Source: an uncultured Clostridia bacterium
Lineage (GTDB): Bacteria > Bacillota > Clostridia > UMGS1810
DNA: 64,000 bases
Reading direction: 5' to 3'
NCBI GenBank assembly: GCA_934500875.1
Contig: CAKSTL010000005.1
Span: forward strand, 1-64,000
Positions 9,377-17,767 of the stretch are shown here, one piece after another (positions within the stretch are counted from its first letter, which is position 1; every line of letters starts with the position of its first letter). The notes under the pieces are model-generated. The model saw nothing but the letters and a program-made list of their open reading frames with translations. It did no database searches and was not told the origin of the DNA. The position numbers were made by a program, and so were the translations under genes.

Positions 9377-9844
9377 ATGGAAAAAAGAGTTGCAGATTCT
9401 ATAACACATCACGCAGAACTTATTATGCTCCAGCATATAAACGGTCAGCAGCGCCTTTTCGGAGGTGTTCTTATGCAGTGGATTGACGTTGTTGCGGCTG
9501 TTACGGCTCGCAGACACTCGGGCTGCAACGTTGTTACCGCTTCTGTGGATAACCTTAATTTTAAATCGGGCGCAAATATAAACGACACTTTAATTCTGGA
9601 AGGAAAAATAACCTATGTGGGAAAAACTTCTATGGAGGTGCGTGTGGATACATTTGTGGAAAAGTTAAACGGCGAGAGAAAAGAAATTAACAGGGCATAT
9701 TTTGTTATGGTTGCGCTTGACGAAAATAAAAATCCCACAAAAGTTCCCGGTCTTATTATAGAAACGGAGGAAGAAAGAGAAGAATTTGAGGCAGGAAGAA
9801 AGAGATACGAATTAAGAAAACTCAGAAAAAAAGAAAATTATTAA
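9377..9844 (+). CDS. acyl-CoA thioesterase (hotdog fold)
   Basis: Hydrolyses acyl-CoA thioesters to free acid and CoA; the chain length accepted cannot be read. The 155-residue single hotdog domain carries the family pattern INGQQRLFGGVLMQWIDVVA followed by CNVVTASVDNLNFKSG, as in cytosolic acyl-CoA hydrolases. AAAGGAG at 9364-9370 precedes the ATG. The C terminus is highly charged. It stands alone between gyrA and parA, with a palindrome plus T tract just beyond its stop codon. Confidence 0.85.
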   Translation: MEKRVADSITHHAELIMLQHINGQQRLFGGVLMQWIDVVAAVTARRHSGCNVVTASVDNLNFKSGANINDTLILEGKITYVGKTSMEVRVDTFVEKLNGERKEINRAYFVMVALDENKNPTKVPGLIIETEEEREEFEAGRKRYELRKLRKKENY

Positions 9845-9866
9845 AATGTTCCTCGAGGAACATTTT
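9843..9866. promoter_or_regulatory. parS: candidate parS site 1 (also a possible terminator)
   Basis: A perfect 24-bp palindrome whose central 16 bp are TGTTCCTCGAGGAACA (9847-9862). Length, symmetry and TGTT/AACA ends match the Bacillota parS consensus TGTTTCACGTGAAACA, but the core differs. A second exact copy lies beyond parB. T runs after this copy mean it could also terminate the thioesterase mRNA; the second copy lacks T runs, favouring a protein-binding site. Confidence 0.65.
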
Positions 9867-9916
9867 AGTTTTTATAAAAATGTTTCACAAAATTTTATTT
9901 ATTTTTTGTCAAACTA

Positions 9917-9946
9917 TTGCACTGATATATGCGGTTGTGGTATACT
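9917..9946 (+). promoter_or_regulatory. promoter of parA-parB
   Basis: TTGCAC (9917-9922), an 18-bp spacer and TATACT (9941-9946), with TGG directly before the -10 box acting as an extended -10 element. It lies about 38 bp upstream of parA. Confidence 0.6.
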
Positions 9947-9984
9947 GTTAAAAGATGTTCGGATAAATACAAGAAGGTGAAAAA

Positions 9985-10758
9985 ATGGGAAAATGTATAG
10001 CCGTCGCAAATCAAAAAGGCGGCGTGGGAAAAACAACTACATCTATTAACTTGAGCGCCGCTCTCGGTGAATGCGGCAAAAGGGTGCTTCTGATAGATTT
10101 GGACCCTCAGGGAAACGCTACCAGTGGAGTAGGAGTTGAAAGAAACGAAAATATTAAGTCGGTTTACGATGTTTTGGTAAACGGCATTTCTATAGAACAG
10201 GCAATTAAGGTTACGGAATTTGAAAATTTGTCGGTTTGCCCGTCAAATGTTGACCTTGCAGGTGCTGAAATTGAGCTTGTCGGCGTTGAGGACAGGGAAA
10301 ATTGCCTTAAATTTGCGGTTTCAAAAATTAAAGACGATTACGATTACATTATAATTGATTGTCCGCCGTCTTTGGGACTTTTGACGCTTAATGCTTTTGT
10401 ATGCACAGATACAATTCTGATTCCCATTCAATGCGAATACTATGCACTGGAGGGGTTGAGTCAGCTTATAAAAACGATAAGACTTGTGAAAAAAGGACTA
10501 AATCCGTCGCTTGACATTGAAGGCGTGCTGCTTACTATGTTTGACGCACGCACAAATCTTTCAATTCAGGTGGCTGACGAGGTTAAAAAATATTATCCCA
10601 AAAAGGTTTATGCTTCGGTAATACCCAGAAATGTACGTCTTTCCGAGGCGCCGAGCTACGGACAACCCATCACGGTGTATGACGAAAATTCCAAGGGAGC
10701 GGAAAGCTATACAAAGCTTGCAAACGAAGTAATTGAGAGAAACGAAGGAGAAAAATAA
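9985..10758 (+). CDS. parA: chromosome-partitioning ATPase ParA (Soj)
   Basis: Deviant-Walker ATPase that moves or segregates ParB-parS complexes and, in Bacillus, modulates DnaA. The 257 residues begin with KGGVGKTTTSINLSAAL (deviant Walker A with the signature lysine). They continue with LIDLDPQGNAT and IIIDCPPSLG. There is no N-terminal DNA-binding extension, so this is the chromosomal rather than plasmid type. AAGAAGGTG precedes the ATG. The stop codon abuts the parB start. Confidence 0.95.
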   Translation: MGKCIAVANQKGGVGKTTTSINLSAALGECGKRVLLIDLDPQGNATSGVGVERNENIKSVYDVLVNGISIEQAIKVTEFENLSVCPSNVDLAGAEIELVGVEDRENCLKFAVSKIKDDYDYIIIDCPPSLGLLTLNAFVCTDTILIPIQCEYYALEGLSQLIKTIRLVKKGLNPSLDIEGVLLTMFDARTNLSIQVADEVKKYYPKKVYASVIPRNVRLSEAPSYGQPITVYDENSKGAESYTKLANEVIERNEGEK

Positions 10759-11643
10759 ATGATGAAAAACGAAAAAAACGGACTCGGAAGGGGAATTGAG
10801 GCTCTTTTTTCAACCACAAGCGTTGTTCAGGAAAATCCTTCGGTTGTAGAACTTAAAATTGTGGATATTGAGCCGAATAAAAACCAGCCGAGAACAAATT
10901 TTGATGATGAAAAACTTGAAGATTTGGCGGCGTCAATAAGAGAACATGGCGTTATTTCGCCCATTCTGGTAAAAAAGCAGCCTAACGGATTTTATAAGAT
11001 TATTGCCGGAGAGAGAAGATGGAGAGCGTCGAAAAAGGCGGGTAAAAAGACAATTCCGGCTATTGTAAAAAATTTTACAAATCAGCAGATTCAAGAGGTT
11101 GCACTTATAGAAAACCTTCAGCGTGAAGATTTAAACCCCATTGAAGAGGCAAAGGGTTACAAACAGCTTATGGAGGATTTTGAACTTACTCAGGAGCAGA
11201 TTTCGCAAAAGGTGAGCAAGTCACGTTCTACTGTTGCAAACTCGTTAAGACTTTTAAACTTATCCACAACGATATGTGGATATCTTGAAAAAGGAAAACT
11301 TTCCGGGGCGCACGCAAAATTGCTGCTTTCGGTTACGGATAAAGATTTGCAGGAGAATTACGCTGAAATTGCGGTTAACGAAAATCTTACTTTGCGTGAG
11401 CTTGAAAGGCTGATTAAAGAAAATCCCAACGGAAAAGCTGTGCAGAAAAAGAAAAAAGAAGAAAAAGAAGAAAAAGAAGATTTGAATTTAAAGCTTGCCC
11501 TTATGGATTTTGAAAAGAAAATGGAAAATTCGCTCGGAACAAAGGTAAAAGTTATAAGCGGAAAAAAGAAGGGAAAAATAGAAATAGAGTATTACGGCAA
11601 CGCAGATTTGGAAAGAATTTGCAGAATTTTGAATATCACTTGA
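10759..11643 (+). CDS. parB: chromosome-partitioning protein ParB (Spo0J)
   Basis: CTP-dependent clamp that loads at parS and spreads. The 294 residues have the N-terminal GLGRGIEALF ParA-contact peptide and the CTP-binding motif GERRWRA (84-90) with ENLQREDLNP. The HTH is KSRSTVANSLRLL (154-166), followed by a charged linker and a dimerisation domain. Arg156 is ParB-like, but Ser162, Asn167 and Ala184 differ from usual ParB residues at positions reported to set parS versus Noc-site choice. AAGGAG at the end of parA serves as RBS; start could be either of two tandem ATGs. Confidence 0.95.
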   Translation: MMKNEKNGLGRGIEALFSTTSVVQENPSVVELKIVDIEPNKNQPRTNFDDEKLEDLAASIREHGVISPILVKKQPNGFYKIIAGERRWRASKKAGKKTIPAIVKNFTNQQIQEVALIENLQREDLNPIEEAKGYKQLMEDFELTQEQISQKVSKSRSTVANSLRLLNLSTTICGYLEKGKLSGAHAKLLLSVTDKDLQENYAEIAVNENLTLRELERLIKENPNGKAVQKKKKEEKEEKEDLNLKLALMDFEKKMENSLGTKVKVISGKKKGKIEIEYYGNADLERICRILNIT

Positions 11644-11777
11644 AAAAGCGACCTTTAAAATTGAGCTAAAATAGATTTTTATAATATAGGCAATGTGATT
11701 TTGTTAAAATACATAAAAATCAAACACACGGCGAAAATTAAGATTATAGGACATATGGTGATTTTGTAAAAATAAAA

Positions 11778-11793
11778 TGTTCCTCGAGGAACA
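11778..11793. promoter_or_regulatory. parS: candidate parS site 2
   Basis: An exact second copy of TGTTCCTCGAGGAACA, sharing four more upstream bases (AAAA) with site 1, 1,931 bp away on the far side of parAB. No T tract follows, so it is not a terminator. It ends 15 bp before the next start codon, so a bound ParB could also affect that gene. Confidence 0.65.
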
Positions 11794-11808
11794 CTACAGG
11801 AGAAGAAT

Positions 11809-12234
11809 ATGAACAGTAAAGTTAAATTTTTGTGGATTTATACGGGAATATTGTTTTCGTTTGCACTGATACTCATTGTTTTTGCGTATCTTACACAAAA
11901 TAATATTTCAAAAGAAAACGAAGCCATAAACAAAAATATGAGCGGTTACAAGGCAAGCATTGAAAATCTTACCAAAGAGAATGAAAATTTGAAATCTCAG
12001 CTTGAAAAGCTTAATACCGAGCTTTCGGACGCAAAGAATAAAAACGAAAAATATCTTGAGCTTGAAAAAAATGAAAACATCGAAGAAATACAAAGAGTAA
12101 ACGAAACGCTGAAAAAAGCGGTGGACGAACTTGCAAAGGGCAACAGAAAAAACGCAAAAAACATAGTAAAAGATGTTGACAAATCCAAAACCGGGGATTT
12201 GCAGACTTACATTATAGACAAAATTAACGAATAA
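11809..12234 (+). CDS. membrane-anchored coiled-coil protein, unknown function
   Basis: I do not recognise a named family. The 141 residues start with a short basic stretch and one membrane segment (residues about 6-27). A long Lys/Glu-rich coiled coil follows (about 35-120), probably outside the membrane given the single N-terminal anchor. CAGGAG precedes the ATG. It lies between parB and serS, directly after candidate parS site 2, with 14 bp to serS. The layout loosely resembles FtsL/DivIC-type proteins, but no family motif supports that. Confidence 0.7.
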   Translation: MNSKVKFLWIYTGILFSFALILIVFAYLTQNNISKENEAINKNMSGYKASIENLTKENENLKSQLEKLNTELSDAKNKNEKYLELEKNENIEEIQRVNETLKKAVDELAKGNRKNAKNIVKDVDKSKTGDLQTYIIDKINE

Positions 12235-12248
12235 AAGGGGTAGTAAAA

Positions 12249-13517
12249 ATGCTGGACATTAAGGTAATCAGAACAGAAACAGAAAGGGTTAAAAAGGCGC
12301 TTTCCAGAAGAAAAGAAGTTGTGGATATCGACGCACTTCTTGCTCTTGACAACGAAAGAAGAGAGGCGCTTTTTGAGGTTGAAAAGAAGAAAAATGCGCA
12401 GAATGAGGAAAGCAAAAGAATTCCGGTTCTCAAAAAAGAGGGTAAGGATGTAAGCGCACTTTTTGAAGATATGAAAAAACTTTCGGCAGATATTAAAGAA
12501 TATGACGAAAAAATAAGAAATCTTGACGAGCAGATTAACAAAATTATGCTCACAATCCCGAATATTCCGGCAGACGACGTTCCTGACGGCGAAACCGACG
12601 AGGATAATGTGGAAGTAAGAAAGTTTATGGAGCCGACAAAATTTGATTTTGAGCCTAAGGCGCACTGGGATATCGGCGCGGACCTTGACATTCTTGACGC
12701 TCCCACTGCCGGTAAGGTTACAGGCACAAGATTTACTTTCTATAAAGACAAGGGCGCACGTCTTGAGAGGTCGATAATCAACTTTTATCTTAACACTCAC
12801 ACCGAGCAGAGCGGTTATATGGAGGTATTTCCGCCGTATATGGTGCACAGAAGAAGTATGGTCGGAACAGGTCAGCTCCCGAAATTTGAGGAGGACGCTT
12901 TCAAGGTTATGAACACCGACTATTTCCTTATTCCCACTGCGGAGGTGCCGGTTACGAATATGTACCGTGACCAGATTCTTGACGGAAACAAGCTTCCCAT
13001 AAAGCACGTTGCTTATTCGGCTTGCTTCAGGGCAGAGGCAGGTTCGGCAGGAAAGGATACGAGGGGTCTGATAAGGCAGCACCAGTTTAACAAGGTTGAA
13101 CTTGTTAAATTTGCAAAACCCGAAAATTCTTACGAAGAGCTTGAAAAACTTACACGTGACGCCGAAAAAGTGCTTCAGCTTTTGAAGCTTCCGTACAGGG
13201 TTGTTAAAATCTGCGTGGGCGATTTGGGCTTTACGGCGGCAAAAAAATACGATATCGAGGTTTGGATGCCCAGCTACGGCAGATATGTTGAAATCTCGTC
13301 GTGTTCTAATTTTGAAGATTTTCAGGCGAGAAGGGCGAACATCAAATTTAAAAATGCGCAGGGAGAAAAGGCGCAGTATGTGCATACGCTCAACGGCAGC
13401 GGTGTTGCAATCGGCAGAACGGTTGCGGCGATTTTAGAAAATTATCAGAACGCCGACGGCAGCGTGACCGTCCCCGAGGTTTTAAGACCTTATATGGGCT
13501 GCGATATTATAAAATAG
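12249..13517 (+). CDS. serS: seryl-tRNA synthetase
   Basis: Charges tRNA-Ser with serine. The 422 residues show the N-terminal tRNA-binding coiled coil (about 25-105). The class II core has motif 2 FRAEAGSAGKDTRGLIRQHQ and motif 3 GSGVAIGRTVAAILENYQ. EISSCSNFEDFQARR is the serine-pocket segment. AAAAGGGGT precedes the ATG. No T-box leader is present; the gene follows the coiled-coil ORF closely and ends at a strong terminator shared with purB. Confidence 0.96.
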   Translation: MLDIKVIRTETERVKKALSRRKEVVDIDALLALDNERREALFEVEKKKNAQNEESKRIPVLKKEGKDVSALFEDMKKLSADIKEYDEKIRNLDEQINKIMLTIPNIPADDVPDGETDEDNVEVRKFMEPTKFDFEPKAHWDIGADLDILDAPTAGKVTGTRFTFYKDKGARLERSIINFYLNTHTEQSGYMEVFPPYMVHRRSMVGTGQLPKFEEDAFKVMNTDYFLIPTAEVPVTNMYRDQILDGNKLPIKHVAYSACFRAEAGSAGKDTRGLIRQHQFNKVELVKFAKPENSYEELEKLTRDAEKVLQLLKLPYRVVKICVGDLGFTAAKKYDIEVWMPSYGRYVEISSCSNFEDFQARRANIKFKNAQGEKAQYVHTLNGSGVAIGRTVAAILENYQNADGSVTVPEVLRPYMGCDIIK

Positions 13518-13532
13518 GAAGGCAATAAAAAT

Positions 13533-13578
13533 AAACTCTTGGATTCAGGTGAAAATCCTGTTTTCCAAGAGTTTTTTT
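13533..13578. terminator. bidirectional terminator between serS and purB
   Basis: An 11-bp stem (13533-13543 with 13564-13574) has T7 on the + strand. On the - strand it is followed by a T-rich stretch. It separates the converging serS and purB transcripts. Confidence 0.85.
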
Positions 13579-13617
13579 ATAACTTATTATAAAGAAATTT
13601 TGTTTAAATACCGCAAA

Positions 13618-15048
13618 TCAAACGCTTAATTCCGCCTCTTCGCCGAGAACATCCTTATATTTTTCAAGAACAGGCGAAACATAATCCCTCAAAAATTCTT
13701 CGGTCTGCTCTTTTGCCCTTCCGATAAAGTTTTCGGGCTTCAACACCGCCTTAATGTCGTCAATGTCGAGATTAAAGCTTTTGTCGTTCACAATGCGCTC
13801 TATAAGGTCGTTTTCCTTGCCCTCTTCCTTAACAACCCTTGCCGCTGCCATAGAATGAATTCTGATTTTTTCGTGCAGCTCCTGCCTGTCGCCGCCATTT
13901 TTAACAGCCTGCATCATAATATTTTCGGTTGCCATAAACGGAAGTTCCTTTAAAATATGCTGTTCTATAACCTTGGGATATACCACCATTTTGGTTGCAA
14001 TATTAAGGTAAATATTCAAAACAGCATCCACCGCAAGAAAACTTTCCGGAACAGAAATGCGCTTGTTTGCCGAATCGTCCAGCGTTCTTTCAAACCACTG
14101 CGTTGACGCCGTTATTGCGGGATTTATGCTGTTTGCAATAACGTATCTTGCAAGGGACGAAATTCTTTCCGAACGCATAGGATTGCGCTTGTACGCCATT
14201 GCGGACGAGCCAATCTGACTTTTTTCAAACGGCTCCTCAACCTCTTTCAAGTGCTGCAAAAGGCGCAAATCGTTGCTGAATTTATAAGCGCTCTGCGCAA
14301 TTGAGCTTAAAACGTTCAAAAACTGCGAATCGAGCTTTCTTGAATACGTCTGACCCGAAACGGGAAAATATGCGTCAAAACCCATTTCTTTTGTAATCAT
14401 CTCGTCAAGCTTTTTGACCTTTTCGTGGTCGCCGTCAAAAAGCTCAAGAAAGCTTGCCTGCGTGCCGGTTGTGCCTTTTGACCCCAAAAGTTTTGCCTTG
14501 GAAAGCTGATATTCCACATCCTCCAAATCCATCAAAAGCTCCTGAATCCAAAGACAGGCACGCTTTCCCACCGTTGTAAGCTGCGCCGGCTGAAAATGCG
14601 TAAAGCCGAGTGTGGGAAGATTTTTATATTCGTCCGCAAAAATTCTGAGCCTGTAAATAACGTTGACAAGCTTTTTGCGGATAAGCTTAAGCGCCTCGGT
14701 CATAATGATAATATCGGTGTTGTCGCCAACATAACAGCTTGTTGCGCCGAGGTGAATAATCGCCTTCGCCTTGGGACACTGCACGCCGTAAGCGTAAACG
14801 TGCGACATAACGTCATGGCGCACTTCTTTTTCACGCTTTTTTGCAACGTCATAATTTATATCGTCCTTAAATTTTTCAAGCTCCTCAATCTGCTCGTCGG
14901 TTATGTTAAGTCCGAGCTGTTTTTCGGCTTTTGCAAGGGCAATCCACAGCCTTCTCCAGGTTTTGAATTTTTTGTCCGGCGAAAAAATTTCTTTCATTTC
15001 GTCGCTTGCATAGCGTGTGTTAAGCGGACTTTCATAAAAATTATTCAA
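13618..15048 (-). CDS. purB: adenylosuccinate lyase
   Basis: Catalyses two purine steps: SAICAR to AICAR plus fumarate, and adenylosuccinate to AMP plus fumarate. The 476 residues carry the fumarase/ASL signature SSAMAYKRNPMRSERI (Ser in the mobile loop) and GSKGTTGTQASF. The start is TTG 15048, giving MNNFYESPLNTRY, with GAGGTGAT just upstream; there is no better ATG. Same strand as the aminotransferase 73 bp upstream, but a hairpin lies between them. Confidence 0.94.
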   Translation of the reverse strand: MNNFYESPLNTRYASDEMKEIFSPDKKFKTWRRLWIALAKAEKQLGLNITDEQIEELEKFKDDINYDVAKKREKEVRHDVMSHVYAYGVQCPKAKAIIHLGATSCYVGDNTDIIIMTEALKLIRKKLVNVIYRLRIFADEYKNLPTLGFTHFQPAQLTTVGKRACLWIQELLMDLEDVEYQLSKAKLLGSKGTTGTQASFLELFDGDHEKVKKLDEMITKEMGFDAYFPVSGQTYSRKLDSQFLNVLSSIAQSAYKFSNDLRLLQHLKEVEEPFEKSQIGSSAMAYKRNPMRSERISSLARYVIANSINPAITASTQWFERTLDDSANKRISVPESFLAVDAVLNIYLNIATKMVVYPKVIEQHILKELPFMATENIMMQAVKNGGDRQELHEKIRIHSMAAARVVKEEGKENDLIERIVNDKSFNLDIDDIKAVLKPENFIGRAKEQTEEFLRDYVSPVLEKYKDVLGEEAELSV

Positions 15049-15071
15049 AATATCACCTCATATGTAAAATT

Positions 15072-15098
15072 AATAACAAAGGGGTTGTTTCCAACCCC
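15072..15098 (-). terminator. hairpin between aminotransferase and purB
   Basis: GGGGTTG/CAACCCC stem (15081-15098) followed on the - strand by a modest T-rich tail (TTTGTTATT). It probably reduces readthrough from the aminotransferase gene into purB. Confidence 0.55.
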
Positions 15099-15121
15099 AA
15101 AAATTTACAAAACTTCAAAAA

Positions 15122-16312
15122 CTATTCCAGTTCTGCCAAAAATTTTTCCAGTCTGTCCAGACCCTCTTTTATGTTTTCCATACTTGTAGCGTATGACCAC
15201 CTTACATAATCGGGCGCCTCAAAGCCTGTTCCGGGAACAACCGCCACAAGCTTGTCGTCCAAAAGCATTTCGGCAAATTCGTCCGCCGAGTGTATGGTTT
15301 TGCCGTTCAGCTTTTTGCCGATAATGTTTTTAATGTTCATCATAATATAGAACGAACCGTGCGGTTTTATGCACGAAACACCCTCAATTTTGTTAATTCT
15401 GTCCGCCATATACGTGCGCCTTTTTGCAAATTCGGCAACCATAGCCTCAAGCTCGTCGGCAGGGCCGTTTAAAGCCTCAATTGCGGCAATCTGAGCTATT
15501 GTGTTGGGGTTTGATGTTGCGTGGCTCTGCACGTTCGACATAATCTTTGCGATTGTCGGATTTGACGCAGTGTATCCGATTCTCCAGCCCGTCATAGCAT
15601 ACGTTTTTGAAACGCCGTTTACAATAATTGTAATATCCTTTACCTCTTCGCTGATTTGCGCAACGGAAAAGTGCTTTCCTTCGTATATAAGATGCTCGTA
15701 AATTTCGTCCGAAACGATATAAAGGTTGTGCTTTAAAGCAATTTCGGCAATTTTTTCAAGCTCGGCTTTTGTATAAACCATACCCGTCGGATTGCTCGGG
15801 CTGTTTATAACAATAGCACGTGTTTTTTCGGTAATTTTTTCTTCAATCTGCTCGGGAGTAACCTTAAAATCGTTGTCCTCCGAAGCGTAAACCGTAACGG
15901 GAACGCCCGAGTTGATTTTAACCATTTCGGGGTAGCTTACCCAATAAGGCGCAGGAATAATAACCTCGTCGCCCTCGTTTAAAATAGCGCCGAAAACGTT
16001 GACAAGCGAATGTTTTGCACCGTTTGAAACCACAATCTGATTAGGTTCGTAGTAAAGCGAATTGTCACGCATAAACTTTTTACAGACAGCCTTTTTAAGC
16101 TCGGGCATACCTGATGCCGGCGTGTATTTGGTTTTGCCCTCCAAAATAGCCTTTATTGCGGCGTCCTTTATGTGCTTGGGAGTGTCAAAATCCGGCTCGC
16201 CTGCGCCGAATCCCACAACGTCAAGACCGTCCTTTTTCATCTGCTTGAATTTTGCGTCAATCGACAGAGTCGGTGACGGAGAAATACTCAAAAATTTTTC
16301 GGAAAGATACAT
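15122..16312 (-). CDS. PLP-dependent aspartate-type aminotransferase
   Basis: Class I aminotransferase that most likely moves the amino group between aspartate (or a similar amino acid) and 2-oxoglutarate. The 396 residues show NSPSNPTGMVYTK, the Tyr/Asp region VSDEIYEHLIYEG, the PLP lysine in NGVSKTYAMTGWRIGY, and the substrate-carboxylate arginine near YVRWSYATS. GGAGGCAGG precedes the ATG. Family members also include alanine and aromatic transaminases, so substrate is inferred. It has its own promoter and a hairpin downstream. Confidence 0.88.
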   Translation of the reverse strand: MYLSEKFLSISPSPTLSIDAKFKQMKKDGLDVVGFGAGEPDFDTPKHIKDAAIKAILEGKTKYTPASGMPELKKAVCKKFMRDNSLYYEPNQIVVSNGAKHSLVNVFGAILNEGDEVIIPAPYWVSYPEMVKINSGVPVTVYASEDNDFKVTPEQIEEKITEKTRAIVINSPSNPTGMVYTKAELEKIAEIALKHNLYIVSDEIYEHLIYEGKHFSVAQISEEVKDITIIVNGVSKTYAMTGWRIGYTASNPTIAKIMSNVQSHATSNPNTIAQIAAIEALNGPADELEAMVAEFAKRRTYMADRINKIEGVSCIKPHGSFYIMMNIKNIIGKKLNGKTIHSADEFAEMLLDDKLVAVVPGTGFEAPDYVRWSYATSMENIKEGLDRLEKFLAELE

Positions 16313-16387
16313 TCTAACCTGCCTCCGTTTAAAATACTGAATAATTTTTCTTGTAAAATTTCATTTTTACACTGTATTCACTGTTTA

Positions 16388-16416
16388 ATCCTACCATAAA
16401 CAGACGAAAAATGCAA
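16388..16416 (-). promoter_or_regulatory. promoter of the aminotransferase gene
   Basis: On the - strand TTGCAT (16411-16416), 17 bp, then TAGGAT (16388-16393), about 75 bp upstream of the start codon. Reasonable but not perfect boxes. Confidence 0.5.
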
Positions 16417-16453
16417 GTTTTTTGACAACAAAATTCAAAAAAAGTCAAAATTA

Positions 16454-17341
16454 TTATAAATTCAACATTTTTTCAAAGTTTTGATGTAAAATTTTGTTGA
16501 TAATATCCTCACTGTAGTTGTAAGAAAGCATTTTGTCCGCCAGAATGTATAAATCTTCGCACGTCTTTATGTCGGAGGGGGTAGAGTCAATGCCGTCAAA
16601 ATCGGCGCCTATGCCAATGTTGTTTTCGCCGCCGAGCGAAAGAAAATGCTCGATATGCCTTATTGCGTCATCAGCCGACGCAGTGTGCGAATTGCTTAAA
16701 AAATCGGGGCAGAGGTTAATTCCCGCAACGCCATTCCGCTCTTTGAGAGCAAGAAACATACCGTCGGTCAGATTGCGCCTGTGGCTGCATACCGAGCGTG
16801 AATTTGAGTGAGTTGCGCACACCTTGCCGCCGAAATTTTGCAAAACGTCGTAAAATCCGATATCGCTAATGTGGGAGGTGTCGAGAATTATTCCGAATTC
16901 TTCCATTTTTACAAGATATTGTTTGCCGAGGAGCGTAAGACCCTTGTCGTTTCCGCCATCGCTGTCCTGATATCCCACACCGCCGCAAAGGGGAGTGTCA
17001 TCATTCCAGGTAAGACTCATAATTTTAACGCCCGCAAGCGCAAATTTTTCAATGTCCGAAAGTTCTAAATCCTTGGTGTTTCCCAGCCCTTCAATCGAAA
17101 TCAGCGTTTTAAAATTCGTATTTTTTATTTTTTCCGATTCTTCTTTTATTTTGCCGATTATTGCAAAAATGTCGCAAACCTTAAGGCTGCCGTCGTTGAA
17201 AATTGCCATAGTGTATGTGGCTTTTTTATAATTTTCACACTTTTTTGCGCTTACCATAATATCGTTGTCATAAAGGCTTTTTCCCTCGTAATAAAGCTTT
17301 AAAGCCGTGTCGCAGTGTGCGTCAAAAATTATATATTCCAT
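16454..17341 (-). CDS. membrane dipeptidase family (M19) peptidase
   Basis: Zinc-dependent peptidase of the renal-dipeptidase family, hydrolysing dipeptides, sometimes with a D-residue. The 295 residues carry the metal ligands in order: DAHCDTALK near the N terminus, SIEGLG, DTSHISDIGFYDV, ATHSNSRSV and GADFDGI. There is no signal peptide or membrane segment, so it is probably cytoplasmic despite the family name. AAAGGATGA precedes the ATG. It follows yraN by 24 bp and ends the rbgA-rnhB-yraN operon. Confidence 0.88.
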   Translation of the reverse strand: MEYIIFDAHCDTALKLYYEGKSLYDNDIMVSAKKCENYKKATYTMAIFNDGSLKVCDIFAIIGKIKEESEKIKNTNFKTLISIEGLGNTKDLELSDIEKFALAGVKIMSLTWNDDTPLCGGVGYQDSDGGNDKGLTLLGKQYLVKMEEFGIILDTSHISDIGFYDVLQNFGGKVCATHSNSRSVCSHRRNLTDGMFLALKERNGVAGINLCPDFLSNSHTASADDAIRHIEHFLSLGGENNIGIGADFDGIDSTPSDIKTCEDLYILADKMLSYNYSEDIINKILHQNFEKMLNL

Positions 17342-17365
17342 AATTATATCATCCTTTTAAAATTT

Positions 17366-17749
17366 TTAAGAAACAGCCTCAAACGCATTTTTTATGTAGT
17401 TGATTTTCCTTACCGCAAACCCTTTTTCGCTTTTGTCGGCATAAACCTCGGCAACGTCAAAGCGCACCTCGCCGTCCCAGTTATTTTCCAAAAGATAGTT
17501 TTGCGCACCGAGAATAATTTTCTGCTGTTTTTTAAAATCCACCGCCTCTTTGGGAGTGCCGAAGGCGCAGGAGGAGCGTGTTTTTACCTCAACAAAGCAC
17601 AAAACGCCGCCTTTTTTTGCAATGATATCCACCTCGGCGCTGCGTTTTCTGTAATTTCTTTCAACAATTTTATAAAATCTTCGCACAAGATATTTTGCCG
17701 CCGCATCCTCGCCGAACTTGCCGAATAATTTTTTGTCAATATTGTCCAT
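17366..17749 (-). CDS. yraN: YraN family (UPF0102) endonuclease-like protein
   Basis: A 127-residue protein with the UPF0102 pattern GEDAAAKYLVRRFYKIVERN, then SAEVDIIAKKGGVLCFVEVK, which is a PD-(D/E)XK-like nuclease core (D and E-x-K). The cellular role is not established. The rbgA-rnhB-yraN order is common in Bacillota and supports the call. It lies 18 bp after rnhB on the same strand. Confidence 0.88.
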   Translation of the reverse strand: MDNIDKKLFGKFGEDAAAKYLVRRFYKIVERNYRKRSAEVDIIAKKGGVLCFVEVKTRSSCAFGTPKEAVDFKKQQKIILGAQNYLLENNWDGEVRFDVAEVYADKSEKGFAVRKINYIKNAFEAVS

Positions 17750-17767
17750 ATTAAATACCCTCTGAAC

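Noticed and set aside
9878..9892. canonical parS half-site TGTTTCAC
   Set aside because: Only one half is present and the other half is A/T-rich; a similar half-site at about 28967 is inside a nuclease gene. Neither is a full palindrome.
12207..13385. 392-residue open frame antisense to serS
   Set aside because: It lies wholly opposite a clear serS gene, has low-complexity composition, no ribosome-binding site and no recognisable motif. A shadow of serS codon structure.
14596..15189. 197-residue open frame antisense to purB
   Set aside because: Spans the purB start and the intergenic hairpin; no motif or RBS.
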